64,000 nt of DNA from Streptomyces cellostaticus (GTDB taxonomy: Bacteria > Actinomycetota > Actinomycetes > Streptomycetales > Streptomycetaceae). Positions 15,585 to 24,786 of this stretch are shown one piece after another. The DNA is taken from assembly GCF_023630175.1 (NCBI RefSeq), contig NZ_JALLIN010000021.1, forward strand, positions 58,619 to 122,618. Reading direction: 5' to 3'. Below the pieces are notes generated by a model that did not search any database, had not been told where the DNA came from, and saw only the letters and a list, made by a program, of their open reading frames with translations. Each line of letters starts with the position of its first letter. The first letter of the stretch is position 1. The position numbers were made by a program, and so were the translations under genes.

Positions 15585-16976
15585 TCAGATGATAGGCCTG
15601 CCTGTCGTATACAGCCAGGGGCCGAACAGATCGTCCAGCTTCTGCCCGCTGATCCGCTCCGCCAGGCGGACGAAGTCGGCCGTCTCCGCGTTGCCGTACC
15701 GGTGCAGCCGGGTCCAGGTGGGCAGCAATGCGAAGAACGCCCGGTCACCGATCCGCTCGCGGAGCATCTGCAGGGTCATCGCGCCGCGCTGGTAGACGGC
15801 GGAGGCGAACATGGTGTCCCGCTGCGGGTCGGCCACCTTGATCTGCCAGAAGGCGGAGTCGGCGGGGCGGGCGTCGTAGGCGGCGCGGAAGGAGTCGTGG
15901 GCCGAGCGGGTGCCCTGGTGCTCCGCCCACAGCCACTGGGCGTAGGTGGCGAAGCCCTCGTTGAGCCAGATGTCCTTCCACCGCGCCACGCTGACCGAGT
16001 CGCCGAACCACTGGTGGGCCAGTTCGTGCACGATGGTCGACTCGCTGCGCACGGCCGAGTAGGCGGGCTTGCTCTGCACCTCGAGCGAGAACCCGGCCTC
16101 GGGCATGTCGTCCACGATGGCGCCGGTCTCCTCGAAGGGGTACGGGCCGAAGACCTCGGACCAGTAGTCGGTGGCGGCGGCGGTGACGGCGTAGACGTCG
16201 ACGTTGTTGCCGTTCTTCAGCGCGGGGTCGACGGCGACGTAGATGGGGATGCCGCCCGGGGTGCGGCCGGTCCGCACGTCGAACCTGCCGATGGTGGCGG
16301 TCGCGAGGTACGTGGCCATCGGCCGGCTCTCCCGCCAGTGCGTGTACGTCGAACCGCCCCGGTCGCGGGTGGAGACGAGCCGCCCGTTGGAGACACCGGT
16401 CAGCCTCTTGGGCGCCTTGATCCGGATGTCGTAGGTGGCCTTGTCGGAAGGGTGGTCGCTGGACGGGAACCAGGTGGACGCGGCGTTCGGTTCGCAGGCG
16501 ACGAAGACACCGTCCGGCGTCTTCATCCAGCCGTAGCCGGAACCGAAGACGATGGGGCCGCCGAGTGGTTCGGGGATGCCTCCGTAGGTGACGGAGACGG
16601 TGAACCGGCGTCCCTTGCGCAGGGTGTGGCGCGGGGTGACGGTGACCTCGTCGCCGTCCCGGGTGAAGCGCGCCCTTCTGCCGTCGACCTCGACCCGGGT
16701 GATCTCCAGCCGCTGGAGGTCGAGGTCGAAGGAGGCGAGGTTCTGGGTGGCGCGTGCCGTGAGGGTGGTCCGGCCGTCCAGGCGGCCGGTGCCGGGGGCG
16801 TAGGCGACGTCCAGGTCGTAGTGGCGGGCGTCGTAGCCGCCGTTGCCGAGCCCGGGGAAGTAGGCGTCGCCGATGCCGGGCGCGCCGGCGGTCGGGGCCG
16901 GTGACGCCGCGATGAGGAGGAAGGAGGCCGCCGCGGTGGCGAGGGTCCCTAACCGTGCCGAACGGGAGAGTGCCAT
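15585..16976 (-). CDS. Secreted M1-family metallopeptidase (compact)
   Basis: A 463-residue exported zinc aminopeptidase-like enzyme. A signal peptide covers residues ~1-30. HELAHQWFGD is the HExxH zinc motif and the third ligand is the glutamate of NEGFATYAQWLW. The usual GAMEN exopeptidase motif is replaced by MPEAGFSLEVQ, so it need not be a classical aminopeptidase. The protein is about half the size of full M1 enzymes because the C-terminal ARM/HEAT-like domain is missing. ATG 16976 follows GGGACG. A short inverted repeat (17047-17071) separates it from the peptide transporter genes. Confidence 0.93.
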   Translation of the reverse strand: MALSRSARLGTLATAAASFLLIAASPAPTAGAPGIGDAYFPGLGNGGYDARHYDLDVAYAPGTGRLDGRTTLTARATQNLASFDLDLQRLEITRVEVDGRRARFTRDGDEVTVTPRHTLRKGRRFTVSVTYGGIPEPLGGPIVFGSGYGWMKTPDGVFVACEPNAASTWFPSSDHPSDKATYDIRIKAPKRLTGVSNGRLVSTRDRGGSTYTHWRESRPMATYLATATIGRFDVRTGRTPGGIPIYVAVDPALKNGNNVDVYAVTAAATDYWSEVFGPYPFEETGAIVDDMPEAGFSLEVQSKPAYSAVRSESTIVHELAHQWFGDSVSVARWKDIWLNEGFATYAQWLWAEHQGTRSAHDSFRAAYDARPADSAFWQIKVADPQRDTMFASAVYQRGAMTLQMLRERIGDRAFFALLPTWTRLHRYGNAETADFVRLAERISGQKLDDLFGPWLYTTGRPII

Positions 16977-17046
16977 GGTCGTCCCTTCGAGCGTGCCGAT
17001 CAGTGGTCGGACACGGACGACTCTGCACTCTCCCGCTCAGGCATGT

Positions 17047-17071
17047 ACATGACTTTGCGGTTCCGTCATGT
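17047..17071 (-). terminator. Inverted repeat after the peptide-transporter operon
   Basis: ACATGAC (17047-17053) and GTCATGT (17065-17071) are perfectly complementary with an 11-base loop, immediately after the OppF-like stop. It could be a weak terminator of the operon or an operator for the M1 peptidase gene, whose promoter must lie between 16977 and 17072. Confidence 0.4.
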
Positions 17072-17072
17072 G

Positions 17073-18644
17073 CTACTTGCCGGTTGACTCCTGGGAGTCG
17101 GTGCCGGCGGCGGGCTCCTCGGCCGAAGCGGCGGCTTCGGACCCGGCCCTGCCCGTCGAGGTCCTGGCACCGGGCCCGGTCTGCGTGGCACCGGCCCCGG
17201 CGGCGGCCTCGGCCGCCGCCGCCGACTCCTTCGCCACGTCCGGCTCGGCGTCGGCGTCGGCCCCGGTCCCGGTGGTCACGTCGGACGCGGGCTCGTCGGC
17301 CACGTCGGCGTCGGCAGCGGGCTTCTCCGCCGCGTCGGCCGCGGGCTCGTCCGCGGCGGCCGCCCCGGCCGTCTCCTCCGCTTCGGCAGCGGGCTTCTCC
17401 GCGGCATCCGCCCCGGGCTCCGCCGCGGTGTCGGCAGCGGGCTTCGCCTGCGCGTCGTCCTCGGTGGCGGGCTCCTCGGCGGTGTCCGTCCGGGCGGAAG
17501 CCGCCGGCTCCGCCGCCGCGCCCGTCGACACCAGCTCCGACGCCTCCTTCGCCGCCGACAGCAGGACCGTGTCCTGCGGCGCCTGGTCGGCGAAGTCCTC
17601 CGGGTGGTGGCAGGCGACCCGCTGGCCGGGCCTGAGCTCCAGGAGCTGCGGCTCGGTCGTCCGGCAGATGTCCGTCGCCTTCCAGCAGCGGGTGTGGAAA
17701 CGGCAGCCGGGCGGCGGCGCGATGGGCGAGGGCACGTCACCGCGGAGCAGGATGCGCTCGCTCTTCTGGCCCCTGCGCTTGGTGTCCGGCACCGGCACCG
17801 CTGACATCAGCGCCTTGGTGTACGGGTGCATCGGCGCCTCGTACAGCGAGGTGCGGTCGGCCAGCTCGACGATCTTGCCGAGGTACATCACCGCGATCCG
17901 GTCCGAGACGTGCCGGACGACCGACAGGTCGTGCGCGATGATCACGTAGGTGAGGCCGAGTTCCTCCTGGAGGTCGTCCATGAGGTTCACGACCTGCGCC
18001 TGGATCGACACGTCCAGCGCGGAGACCGGCTCGTCCGCCACGACCAGCTTCGGCTTCAGCGCGAGCGCGCGGGCGATGCCGATGCGCTGGCGCTGGCCGC
18101 CGGAGAACTCGTGCGGGTAGCGGTTGTAGTGCTCGGGGCTCAGACCGACCAGCTCGAGCAGCCGCTGGACCTCCTTCTTGACCCCGCCCTCGGGCTCCAC
18201 GCCCTGCAGCCGGAACGGCGCGGAGACGATCGAGCCGATGGTGTGGCGGGGGTTCAGGGAGCCGTAAGGGTCCTGGAAGATCATCTGGATGTCGCGGCGC
18301 AGCGGGCGCATCTGCCCGGTCCGCAGCCGCGTGATGTCCCGGCCGTCGAAGGTGATCGTGCCGCCGGTCGGGTCCTGGAGCCGGGTGATGACCCGGCCCA
18401 TCGTCGACTTGCCGCACCCCGACTCGCCCACCACGCCCAGGGTCTCGCCCTTGCGTACCTCGAAGTCGATCCCGTCGACGGCCTTCACCGCACCGACCTG
18501 GCGCTGGAGAATGCCCTTCTTGATCGGGAAGTGCTTCTTCAGGCCCTCGACCCTGAGCAGCACCTCACGGTCCGCCGAGTCACCCGCGGGGGCCTGCGCC
18601 TGCTGCGGGATCACGGCCTCGTCCGTCTTCTTGGTCTCACTCAC
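17073..18644 (-). CDS. OppF/DppF-type peptide ABC transporter ATPase with low-complexity C-terminal tail
   Basis: A 523-residue ATPase of an oligopeptide importer. GESGCGKST is Walker A, FSGGQRQR the signature, VVADEPVSALD Walker B and AHDLSVV the switch histidine. The C-terminal oligopeptide/dipeptide domain has CRFHTRCWKATDIC, the cysteine cluster that binds an Fe-S cluster in relatives. After residue ~370 the chain continues for about 155 residues as an acidic, alanine/glutamate/proline-rich tail (repeats of AEKPAA, ADEPA) without a recognisable domain. The GTG start overlaps the OppD stop by four bases (GTGA), indicating coupling. Confidence 0.93.
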   Translation of the reverse strand: MSETKKTDEAVIPQQAQAPAGDSADREVLLRVEGLKKHFPIKKGILQRQVGAVKAVDGIDFEVRKGETLGVVGESGCGKSTMGRVITRLQDPTGGTITFDGRDITRLRTGQMRPLRRDIQMIFQDPYGSLNPRHTIGSIVSAPFRLQGVEPEGGVKKEVQRLLELVGLSPEHYNRYPHEFSGGQRQRIGIARALALKPKLVVADEPVSALDVSIQAQVVNLMDDLQEELGLTYVIIAHDLSVVRHVSDRIAVMYLGKIVELADRTSLYEAPMHPYTKALMSAVPVPDTKRRGQKSERILLRGDVPSPIAPPPGCRFHTRCWKATDICRTTEPQLLELRPGQRVACHHPEDFADQAPQDTVLLSAAKEASELVSTGAAAEPAASARTDTAEEPATEDDAQAKPAADTAAEPGADAAEKPAAEAEETAGAAAADEPAADAAEKPAADADVADEPASDVTTGTGADADAEPDVAKESAAAAEAAAGAGATQTGPGARTSTGRAGSEAAASAEEPAAGTDSQESTGK

Positions 18645-19735
18645 AGCTTCGGCGCAATCTCTTCGGTCCAGATCCGCTCACGGTCCTCGGCCGGGAGGTG
18701 GCACGCGGACCAGTGCCCGGTGCTCACCTGCTCCAGCTCGGGGCGCACCGTGCGGGTGACGTTCCCCTTGGGGATGTCCGCGTACGGGCAGCGCGGGTGG
18801 AAGGCGCAGCCCGAGGGGACGTTGATGAGGCTCGGCGGCTGGCCCTTGACCGGGATGAGCCGTTCGGAGGTGTCGCGGTCGATGCGGGGCATCGAGCCGA
18901 GCAGGCCCCAGGTGTAGGGGTGCTGCGGCTTCTCGAAGACCTCGTCGGCCCGGCCGCGCTCGACGCACCGGCCGCCGTACATCACCAGGACGTCGTCCGC
19001 GATCTCGGCGACCACACCGAGGTCGTGGGTGATCATGATGACCGCGGAGCCGAACTCCTTCTGCAGGTCACGGATCAGGTCGAGGATCTGCGCCTGGACG
19101 GTGACGTCCAGCGCGGTGGTCGGCTCGTCCGCGATGAGCAGCTCGGGGTTGTTGACCAGGGCCATGGCGATCATGGCGCGCTGGCGCATACCGCCGGAGA
19201 ACTCGTGCGGGTAGCCGTCGACGCGCTTGGCCGGCTCGGGGATGCCGACCCGGTCCAGCATCTCGATGGCCCGCTTGCGGGCGACCTTCTTGCTGACGTC
19301 GTGGTGGACCCGGTACGCCTCGACGATCTGGTCGCCGACCTTGTAGTACGGGTGCATCGCGGACAGCGGGTCCTGGAAGATCATCGCCATCTCGCGGCCG
19401 CGGAGCTTGCGCACCTCGCCCGGAGCGGCGGAGATCAGTTCCTTGCCGTCCAGCCAGATCTCGCCGGTCATCCGCACGTTCTTGCCGCGGGTGCCGAGCC
19501 GGTGCAGGCCCATGATGGCCTGCGAGGTGACCGACTTGCCGGAGCCGGACTCACCGACGACGGCGAGGGTGCGGCCCTTCTCCAGCGAGAAGCTGAGCCC
19601 GTCGACGGACTTGACCAGGCCGTCGTCGGTCGGGAAGTGCACCTTGAGGTCGCGGACCTCGAGGAATGCCTTGGGGGGCTGGGACGCGGAGGTGGGCTCG
19701 CCCACGGCGGCGCCGGTCTTGGAGAGTTCGGTCAC
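18641..19735 (-). CDS. OppD/DppD-type peptide ABC transporter ATPase
   Basis: A 364-residue importer ATPase: VGESGSGKSV (Walker A), FSGGMRQRAMIA (signature), LLIADEPTTALD (Walker B), ITHDLGVV (H-loop), and the C-terminal CAFHPRCPYAD cysteine motif of the oligopeptide/dipeptide family. It pairs with OppF to power the importer. GTG 19735 (VTELSKTG) overlaps the stop of the permease gene by four bases; its own stop overlaps the OppF start. Longer in-frame sequence to the left of the start is antisense to the permease and not coding. Confidence 0.95.
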   Translation of the reverse strand: MTELSKTGAAVGEPTSASQPPKAFLEVRDLKVHFPTDDGLVKSVDGLSFSLEKGRTLAVVGESGSGKSVTSQAIMGLHRLGTRGKNVRMTGEIWLDGKELISAAPGEVRKLRGREMAMIFQDPLSAMHPYYKVGDQIVEAYRVHHDVSKKVARKRAIEMLDRVGIPEPAKRVDGYPHEFSGGMRQRAMIAMALVNNPELLIADEPTTALDVTVQAQILDLIRDLQKEFGSAVIMITHDLGVVAEIADDVLVMYGGRCVERGRADEVFEKPQHPYTWGLLGSMPRIDRDTSERLIPVKGQPPSLINVPSGCAFHPRCPYADIPKGNVTRTVRPELEQVSTGHWSACHLPAEDRERIWTEEIAPKL

Positions 19736-20739
19736 GAGAGCCTCACCCGCGGGTCGGCGGCGGCGTAGAGCACGTCCACCAGGAGATTTGCGAAGACGAC
19801 GAAGAAGGCGGCGAGCAGTGTCACGCCGAGGATCTTCGGCAGGTCGTTGTCGGTGATGCCCTGCACCGCGTACTGGCCGACGCCGGGCAGGGAGAACACC
19901 GACTCCGTGATCACGGCGCCGCCGAGCAGCAGACCGAGGTCCATGCCGAAGACCGTGATGATCGGGGTCAGGGCGGCGCGCAGTCCGTGCCGGGTGACGA
20001 CGGTGCGCTCCCGCAGGCCCTTGGCCCGGGCCGTGCGGATGAAGTCCTCGTTCATCGTCTCGAGCATGCCCGAGCGGGTCAGCCGCGCGTAGATGGCGGA
20101 GTACAGCAGGGCGAGCGAACACCAGGCCGGAAACAGGGTGTTGGCCCACTCGGCAGGGTTCTCGGTGAGCGGGACGTAGGTGCGGCCGAAGATCGGCACC
20201 TGATAGGTGAAGAGCAGGATGGCCAGGTTGCCCGTGAAGAACATGGGCAGCGAGACGCCGGTGAGCGCGATGCCCATGAAGGTCCGGTCGAGGAACGAAC
20301 GCGGCTTCAGCGCCGAGATGACACCGGCCACGACACCGGACACCAGCCACAGCACGGCGGCACCCACGGCCAGCGACAGGGTGATCGGGATGCGGGAGGT
20401 GAGCTCCGGCCACACCGCCTGGTGGTTCTTGAAGGAGTAACCGAAGCAGGGTGCGTCGCAGTGCACCGTGGTGGGGCCGAGGTCGTAGGTGGCGCCGGCC
20501 ACGATCCCCTTGATGAAGTGCCAGTACTGGACGTAGACAGGCTGGTCCAGACCGAGGTTGTGCTTGACAGCGGCGATGTCCGCCTTCGACGGGCTCTTGC
20601 CGATGTACTGCTGCGCCAACTGGTCCGCTGTCTGGCCGGCAAGCCGTGGCAGCAGGAAGAAGATGGCGAAGGTGACCGCGGAGACGACCAGCAGCAGGAT
20701 CACTGCCGCGAACGTCCGGCGGAGGATGTACGAGATCAC
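19732..20739 (-). CDS. OppB/DppB-type peptide transporter permease
   Basis: A 335-residue inner permease with six membrane helices, beginning MISYILRRTFAAVILLLVVSAV, the typical OppB start. The EAA-like loop is present as IRTARAKGLRERTVVTRHGLRAAL. A hydrophilic loop with C-D-A-P-C-F-G (two cysteines near residue 95) could form a disulfide outside. GTG 20739. It follows the substrate-binding protein gene by 72 bases that contain a stable hairpin. Confidence 0.94.
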   Translation of the reverse strand: MISYILRRTFAAVILLLVVSAVTFAIFFLLPRLAGQTADQLAQQYIGKSPSKADIAAVKHNLGLDQPVYVQYWHFIKGIVAGATYDLGPTTVHCDAPCFGYSFKNHQAVWPELTSRIPITLSLAVGAAVLWLVSGVVAGVISALKPRSFLDRTFMGIALTGVSLPMFFTGNLAILLFTYQVPIFGRTYVPLTENPAEWANTLFPAWCSLALLYSAIYARLTRSGMLETMNEDFIRTARAKGLRERTVVTRHGLRAALTPIITVFGMDLGLLLGGAVITESVFSLPGVGQYAVQGITDNDLPKILGVTLLAAFFVVFANLLVDVLYAAADPRVRLS

Positions 20740-20752
20740 GGGGACCGGCGCT

Positions 20753-20784
20753 GGTGCCCGCGGGCCGCGAAGCCCGCGGGCACC
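20753..20784 (-). promoter_or_regulatory. Intercistronic hairpin between the binding-protein and permease genes
   Basis: GGTGCCCGCGGGC (20753-20765) and GCCCGCGGGCACC (20772-20784) form a perfect 13-pair stem with a six-base loop in the oppA-oppB gap. Such hairpins after binding-protein genes commonly protect the upstream mRNA and reduce read-through, giving excess binding protein over permease. No U-tract follows. Confidence 0.65.
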
Positions 20785-20811
20785 AATGCCTTCACCTGCC
20801 TTCCGGGGCTG

Positions 20812-22560
20812 CTACTTCGACGCGACGCCGATGTTGAGGTAGTCGTACTGACCGCTGAAGGCCGCCGTGGAAACCAGGTTGGTGTAGTTCTGCGGGCGGG
20901 CCAGCAGGACCTTGAAGTAGGTCAGCGGGACGAGGACGGCGTCGTCCATGGTCTTCTTGTCGATCTGCGTGTACAGGCTGTTGCGCTCGGCGTTGTCCTG
21001 GGTGCCGATCGCCTTGCCCAGCAGGGAGTTGACGTCCTTGTTGTCGTACTGCGACAGGTTGGTGTTGCCCGACTGGCTGATCGCCTTGCCGTTCAGGATC
21101 TGCTGCAGGAAGCCGTAGCCGGAGGGCCAGTCGGCACCCCACTGCATCATGATCAGGCCGACGTTCTGCTTCTCGGTGAACTTCGGGACACCGGCGTAGT
21201 CGGTGAAGTACTTGCCGGACGGGTACTGCTTCAGGCTGGCGTTGATGCCGACCTTCTTCAGCGAGTTGATGATCGCCGTGGCGGCGTCGATCTCCTGCGG
21301 ACGGTCCGAGCGGGCCGAGATGTTGGTGCTGATCGACGACTTGCCGCAGGCCTTGAGCTGCTCCTTGGCCTTGGCCGCGTCACCCTTGTTGCCGGAGGTC
21401 GCGTAGACGTCGGACTTCTCGTAGCCCGGGATGTCCGGGGGCAGCACGGTGGAGGCGATGTCGCCGCGGATCGGGCCGCCCTCGGCGGTCTGCACCGAGA
21501 CCTTGTCGATCGCGTACTGCACGGCCTTGCGGCACTCGACCTTGTCGAACGGCTTCACCTTGGTGTTGATCGCCATGTAGACGAGACGGCCACCGTAGGT
21601 GTTGTCCGTGCCGGCCTTCTTCGCGGTGTCGGTGAGCACCTTGGCCTGCGTGGAGGCCTGGACACCGGCACCGGCCAGGTCGATGGCGTCTCCGGCCATG
21701 ACGTCCTGGTCGATGGTCTCCGGGTTGACCTTCAGCTTGACGACGATCTTCTCGGGGAGCTGCTTGCGCAGCGGGTCCGTCTTCGGGTCCCAGTTCTCGT
21801 TGCGCACGAGCACGGCCTGCTTGCCGTCCTCGTAGCTCTGGAACTTGTACGAGCCCGAGGAGACGATGTGCTTGACGTAGTCGACGCCCTTGTCCTTGGA
21901 CTGGGGCACCGGCGCCGTCTGCGGGGCGGCGACGAGGTAGTCGAACTCCTGGAACGCCTGGTTCAGGTGGAAGACGATGGTGGTGTCGTCCGGCGTCTCG
22001 ATGGAGGACAGGCCCTTGCCGCTCTTGTCCTTGTAGGGGCCCTTGTACTTGTCGCCCTTCGCCATGAACTGCTGGAAGTAGTTCGGGCCGAGGGAGAGCA
22101 CGTCACGCGCGAAGTTGGAGCGCTCGACGGCGTACTTGACGTCCTTCGAGGTGATCGGCGAGCCGTCCTCGTACTTCAGGCCCGAACGCAGCTTGTACGT
22201 CCAGGTCTTGCCGCCGTCGCTCGGGACGCCCTTGCTCGCGGCGAGGTCCGGGACGAGGGTGTTGCCCTTCTCGCCGGCGCCGGGCTGGAACGTCATCAGC
22301 GGGCGCGCGTAGAGCCGGCTGAGGTTGTACATGTACGCGTAGTACGTGTTGCCGGGGTCGAAGGAGTCCGGCACGTCGGACAGCTCGTAGGTGACCGTGC
22401 CGCCCTTCTTGTCGGAAGCGTTGACCACACCCTTGGTCGCGGCGTTGGCCCCGGCGGACGAGCCGTTGTTGTCCTTGTTGTCATCGGCCTTGCTGCAACC
22501 TGCAACGAGCAGGCTGGCGGAGCCGATGGCCGCGATAGCGGCCAGCGCTGACCTTCGCAT
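20812..22560 (-). CDS. Peptide/solute-binding lipoprotein (SBP_bac_5, OppA type)
   Basis: A 582-residue exported substrate-binding protein. The lipobox is LLVAGC, with Cys22 as the lipidated residue after a short hydrophobic signal; the adjacent residues KADDNKDNNGSS form the flexible linker. The body is a family 5 extracellular binding protein (YELSDVPDSFDPGNTYYAYMYNLSRLYARPL at the N-terminus and a central YAIDK region). ATG 22560 follows GGAGGGG; an in-frame ATG 21 bases upstream (22581) overlaps the ribosome-binding site and is less likely. It delivers oligopeptides to the OppB-OppC permease. Confidence 0.94.
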   Translation of the reverse strand: MRRSALAAIAAIGSASLLVAGCSKADDNKDNNGSSAGANAATKGVVNASDKKGGTVTYELSDVPDSFDPGNTYYAYMYNLSRLYARPLMTFQPGAGEKGNTLVPDLAASKGVPSDGGKTWTYKLRSGLKYEDGSPITSKDVKYAVERSNFARDVLSLGPNYFQQFMAKGDKYKGPYKDKSGKGLSSIETPDDTTIVFHLNQAFQEFDYLVAAPQTAPVPQSKDKGVDYVKHIVSSGSYKFQSYEDGKQAVLVRNENWDPKTDPLRKQLPEKIVVKLKVNPETIDQDVMAGDAIDLAGAGVQASTQAKVLTDTAKKAGTDNTYGGRLVYMAINTKVKPFDKVECRKAVQYAIDKVSVQTAEGGPIRGDIASTVLPPDIPGYEKSDVYATSGNKGDAAKAKEQLKACGKSSISTNISARSDRPQEIDAATAIINSLKKVGINASLKQYPSGKYFTDYAGVPKFTEKQNVGLIMMQWGADWPSGYGFLQQILNGKAISQSGNTNLSQYDNKDVNSLLGKAIGTQDNAERNSLYTQIDKKTMDDAVLVPLTYFKVLLARPQNYTNLVSTAAFSGQYDYLNIGVASK

Positions 22561-22619
22561 GATGGGTGCTTTCCCCTCCATTGTCGGAAACTTTTCGGGC
22601 TCTCGGGTGGTCGCGGGCC

Positions 22620-23618
22620 TCAGCGGCTGCGCGGGTCGAGAGCGTCGCGGAGACCGTCGCCCAGCAGATTGAACGCCAGGACGGTCACGAAGATGGCGAG
22701 ACCGGGCACGATCATGAACTCGGGATCGACCTGGTAGTAGGTGACCGCTTCGCGGAGCATGCCGCCCCAGGAGGCCTGCGGCGGCTGGATGCCGACACCG
22801 AGGAAGCTCAGGGACGCCTCGAAGAGGATGTTGGTCGGGATGAGCAGCGTCGAGTAGACGATGATCGGGCCGACCAGGTTCGGCATCAGCTCCCGGAACA
22901 GGATGTACGGGCCCTTGGCGCCCATGCCGCGGGAGGCGTCCACGAACTCGCGCTCACGCAGGGCGAGGGTCTGGCCGCGCACGATCCGGCCCAGGTAGGG
23001 CCAGTTGAAGAAGCCGATGACGAAGATCAGCACGCTCAGGTGGAGCGGGAGCCCGTTGAGGCCGAACGCGCCGCCCTGCAGTGTGGCGGAGATCGCGATG
23101 GCGAACAGCAGGAGGGGGAAGGCGAGGAAGGTGTCCATCAGGCGGCTGATGATGTTGTCGACCCGGCCGCCGTAGTAACCGGCGACGACGCCCATGATGG
23201 CGCCGATCACGTTGGACAGGACCGTGGCGCCGAAGGCGACCACGAGCGACACCCAGGAGCCCTCCAGCACACGGGTGGCGATGTCCCGGCCGAACTTCGG
23301 GTCCACACCGAGCGGGTGGTCCGCGCTCATGCCGCCCCAACTGCCCTTGGGCAGCGAGGTGTCGGGGGTGATCAGATCCTGGTGGAAGGCGTTGGGGTCG
23401 AGCCCGAACAGGGCCTGCAGGGGCCGGGAGAGGACGGCCAGCGCGATGAGCAGGACGACGATGACGCCACCCGTCACGGCGACCTTGTCCTTCTTGAATC
23501 TCGACCAGGCGATCTGCCCAAGGGAACGACCCTCGATCCGCCCCTTATCGGCACCCTCGAGCACAGCTTCCGGCTGTGCCTCGGCTGCCGCCCCGGTGGT
23601 CTCGATCGGTGCGGTCAC
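22620..23618 (-). CDS. OppC/DppC-type peptide transporter permease
   Basis: A 332-residue permease with six helices and a hydrophilic N-terminus typical of OppC. The EAA-like loop is visible as VDASRGMGAKGPYILFRELMPNLVGPII. GTG 23618 begins MTAPIETTGAAAEAQPE. It is the first gene of the five-gene operon, followed after 59 bases by the lipoprotein. The C-A-B-D-F order differs from the common A-B-C-D-F order. Confidence 0.94.
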   Translation of the reverse strand: MTAPIETTGAAAEAQPEAVLEGADKGRIEGRSLGQIAWSRFKKDKVAVTGGVIVVLLIALAVLSRPLQALFGLDPNAFHQDLITPDTSLPKGSWGGMSADHPLGVDPKFGRDIATRVLEGSWVSLVVAFGATVLSNVIGAIMGVVAGYYGGRVDNIISRLMDTFLAFPLLLFAIAISATLQGGAFGLNGLPLHLSVLIFVIGFFNWPYLGRIVRGQTLALREREFVDASRGMGAKGPYILFRELMPNLVGPIIVYSTLLIPTNILFEASLSFLGVGIQPPQASWGGMLREAVTYYQVDPEFMIVPGLAIFVTVLAFNLLGDGLRDALDPRSR

Positions 23619-23967
23619 AGTGACCCGACCCCTCTCGCCGGTGGTGACCGGCCTGCGCCTGCCGCGGTTTGCGGCTTTGTCGACTTGCCTCGATCGCGAG
23701 GTTCGACCTCACGTCTGAATCGCGAGTCTTCAGCTTCTCCGCGATCACCCGCCAGAGCTGACGGGGAATGTATGCGCAACCGTGATGCAGTCCAGGGGAT
23801 TCCGTTATCCGATCACGGGGTAACGGCCACCGGACGGAGGACACTTGGGGTGGAACGGGGATTACGCTCCAATCGGGCGAATCACCGTTCTTCTACGCGC
23901 GGAGAAGTCCACCTCGCGTACGATTTCTCCACCACCGTCCAAGTGGCGGACGCCGTCGCCCGGTTGT
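23619..23967. other. 349-base gap holding the promoters of the peptide-transporter operon
   Basis: No gene is supported. The minus-strand transporter promoter must lie at the left. TCGCGA repeats occur around 23694-23725 and could be a regulator site. The right-hand part lies downstream of the SseB-like gene's stop. Nothing else recognisable is present. Confidence 0.5.
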
Positions 23968-24786
23968 TCAGAAGCCCCCGCGGACCGGCGGGTAGCCGTA
24001 ACGTGGGGCCGGCGCCTGGGGCTGCGGCGGGCCGTGCGGCTGGGGCTGGGGCACGGCCGCGTGCGCGTCGCGATCGTAGAACGGGCGGGCGTTGGCCCGC
24101 ATCCACAGCACCACCGGGTCGTAGTCGTCGGTCATCGCGACCGTCGACACCGGCAGCCCCTCCGGCACCGCGCCGACGGACTGCTGCATCATCGCGCGCA
24201 CCGAGTCGACGGCGGCGGGCGAGGTGTCGTACACGTCCAGGCCGATGGCGAGGTACGGCGCGCCGAGCGCCGGCTGCACCCAGGCGCGGCGCAGCGAGCG
24301 CAGGGCCGGGGTGCGGTGGGCGTTCTGCACGAGCAGGGCGTAGAACTGGGCGACGTCGATGCCGGGTTCGGAGAGCCGCAGAGGACCGGCGGGCTGGCGG
24401 TCCAGACCGGTGGCGATGCGGCGCAGGTCCAGCCAGGGGATGCCGACGCCGCCGCCCGGGGCGTGCGGGTTGAGCCAGAGGCCGTAGTGGTCGGGGTACA
24501 GGGTGCGGGCCACGTCGAGTGCGTCGACGACCTCGTAGGAGCGGTTCCAGCCACTCGCCGAGAGTTCCTGCGCGGAGGTCACACAGGGGGCGTAGCCGGA
24601 GCCGTCGACCTCCATGTTCCCGTACTGGGCGTCCGCGGAGCCGGCCTGGCCGTGCCACAGCAGCATCCAGATCTGGCCGGAGGAAGGGGTGGCGAGGGCC
24701 CGCAGCAGTGCCTCGTAGGCGTCGTAGCGGCCGGGGGTGACCTGGCGCAGCATGTTCTCGACGCTGCCGCTTGGGCTCGCGCTCAC
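23968..24786 (-). CDS. SseB-like protein with proline-rich tail
   Basis: A 272-residue protein resembling the enhanced serine sensitivity protein SseB, with an N-terminal SseB domain (QIWMLLWHGQAGSADAQYGNM, then YEVVDALDVARTLYPDHYGLWLNPHAPGGGVG) and a C-terminal half repeating the same fold (ALGAPYLAIGLDVYDT and VLWMRANARPFYDRDAH). The last ~30 residues are Pro/Gln-rich (PQPQPHGPPQPQAP). In E. coli SseB overproduction affects serine sensitivity; the role is otherwise unknown. GTG 24786. It lies just downstream of a related gene. Confidence 0.78.
   Translation of the reverse strand: MSASPSGSVENMLRQVTPGRYDAYEALLRALATPSSGQIWMLLWHGQAGSADAQYGNMEVDGSGYAPCVTSAQELSASGWNRSYEVVDALDVARTLYPDHYGLWLNPHAPGGGVGIPWLDLRRIATGLDRQPAGPLRLSEPGIDVAQFYALLVQNAHRTPALRSLRRAWVQPALGAPYLAIGLDVYDTSPAAVDSVRAMMQQSVGAVPEGLPVSTVAMTDDYDPVVLWMRANARPFYDRDAHAAVPQPQPHGPPQPQAPAPRYGYPPVRGGF

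Noticed and set aside
19666..22551. A 961-codon plus-strand open frame opposite the peptide-transporter genes
   Set aside because: Same artefact: complementary to oppA/oppB and with repetitive Asp/Val/His/Arg composition.
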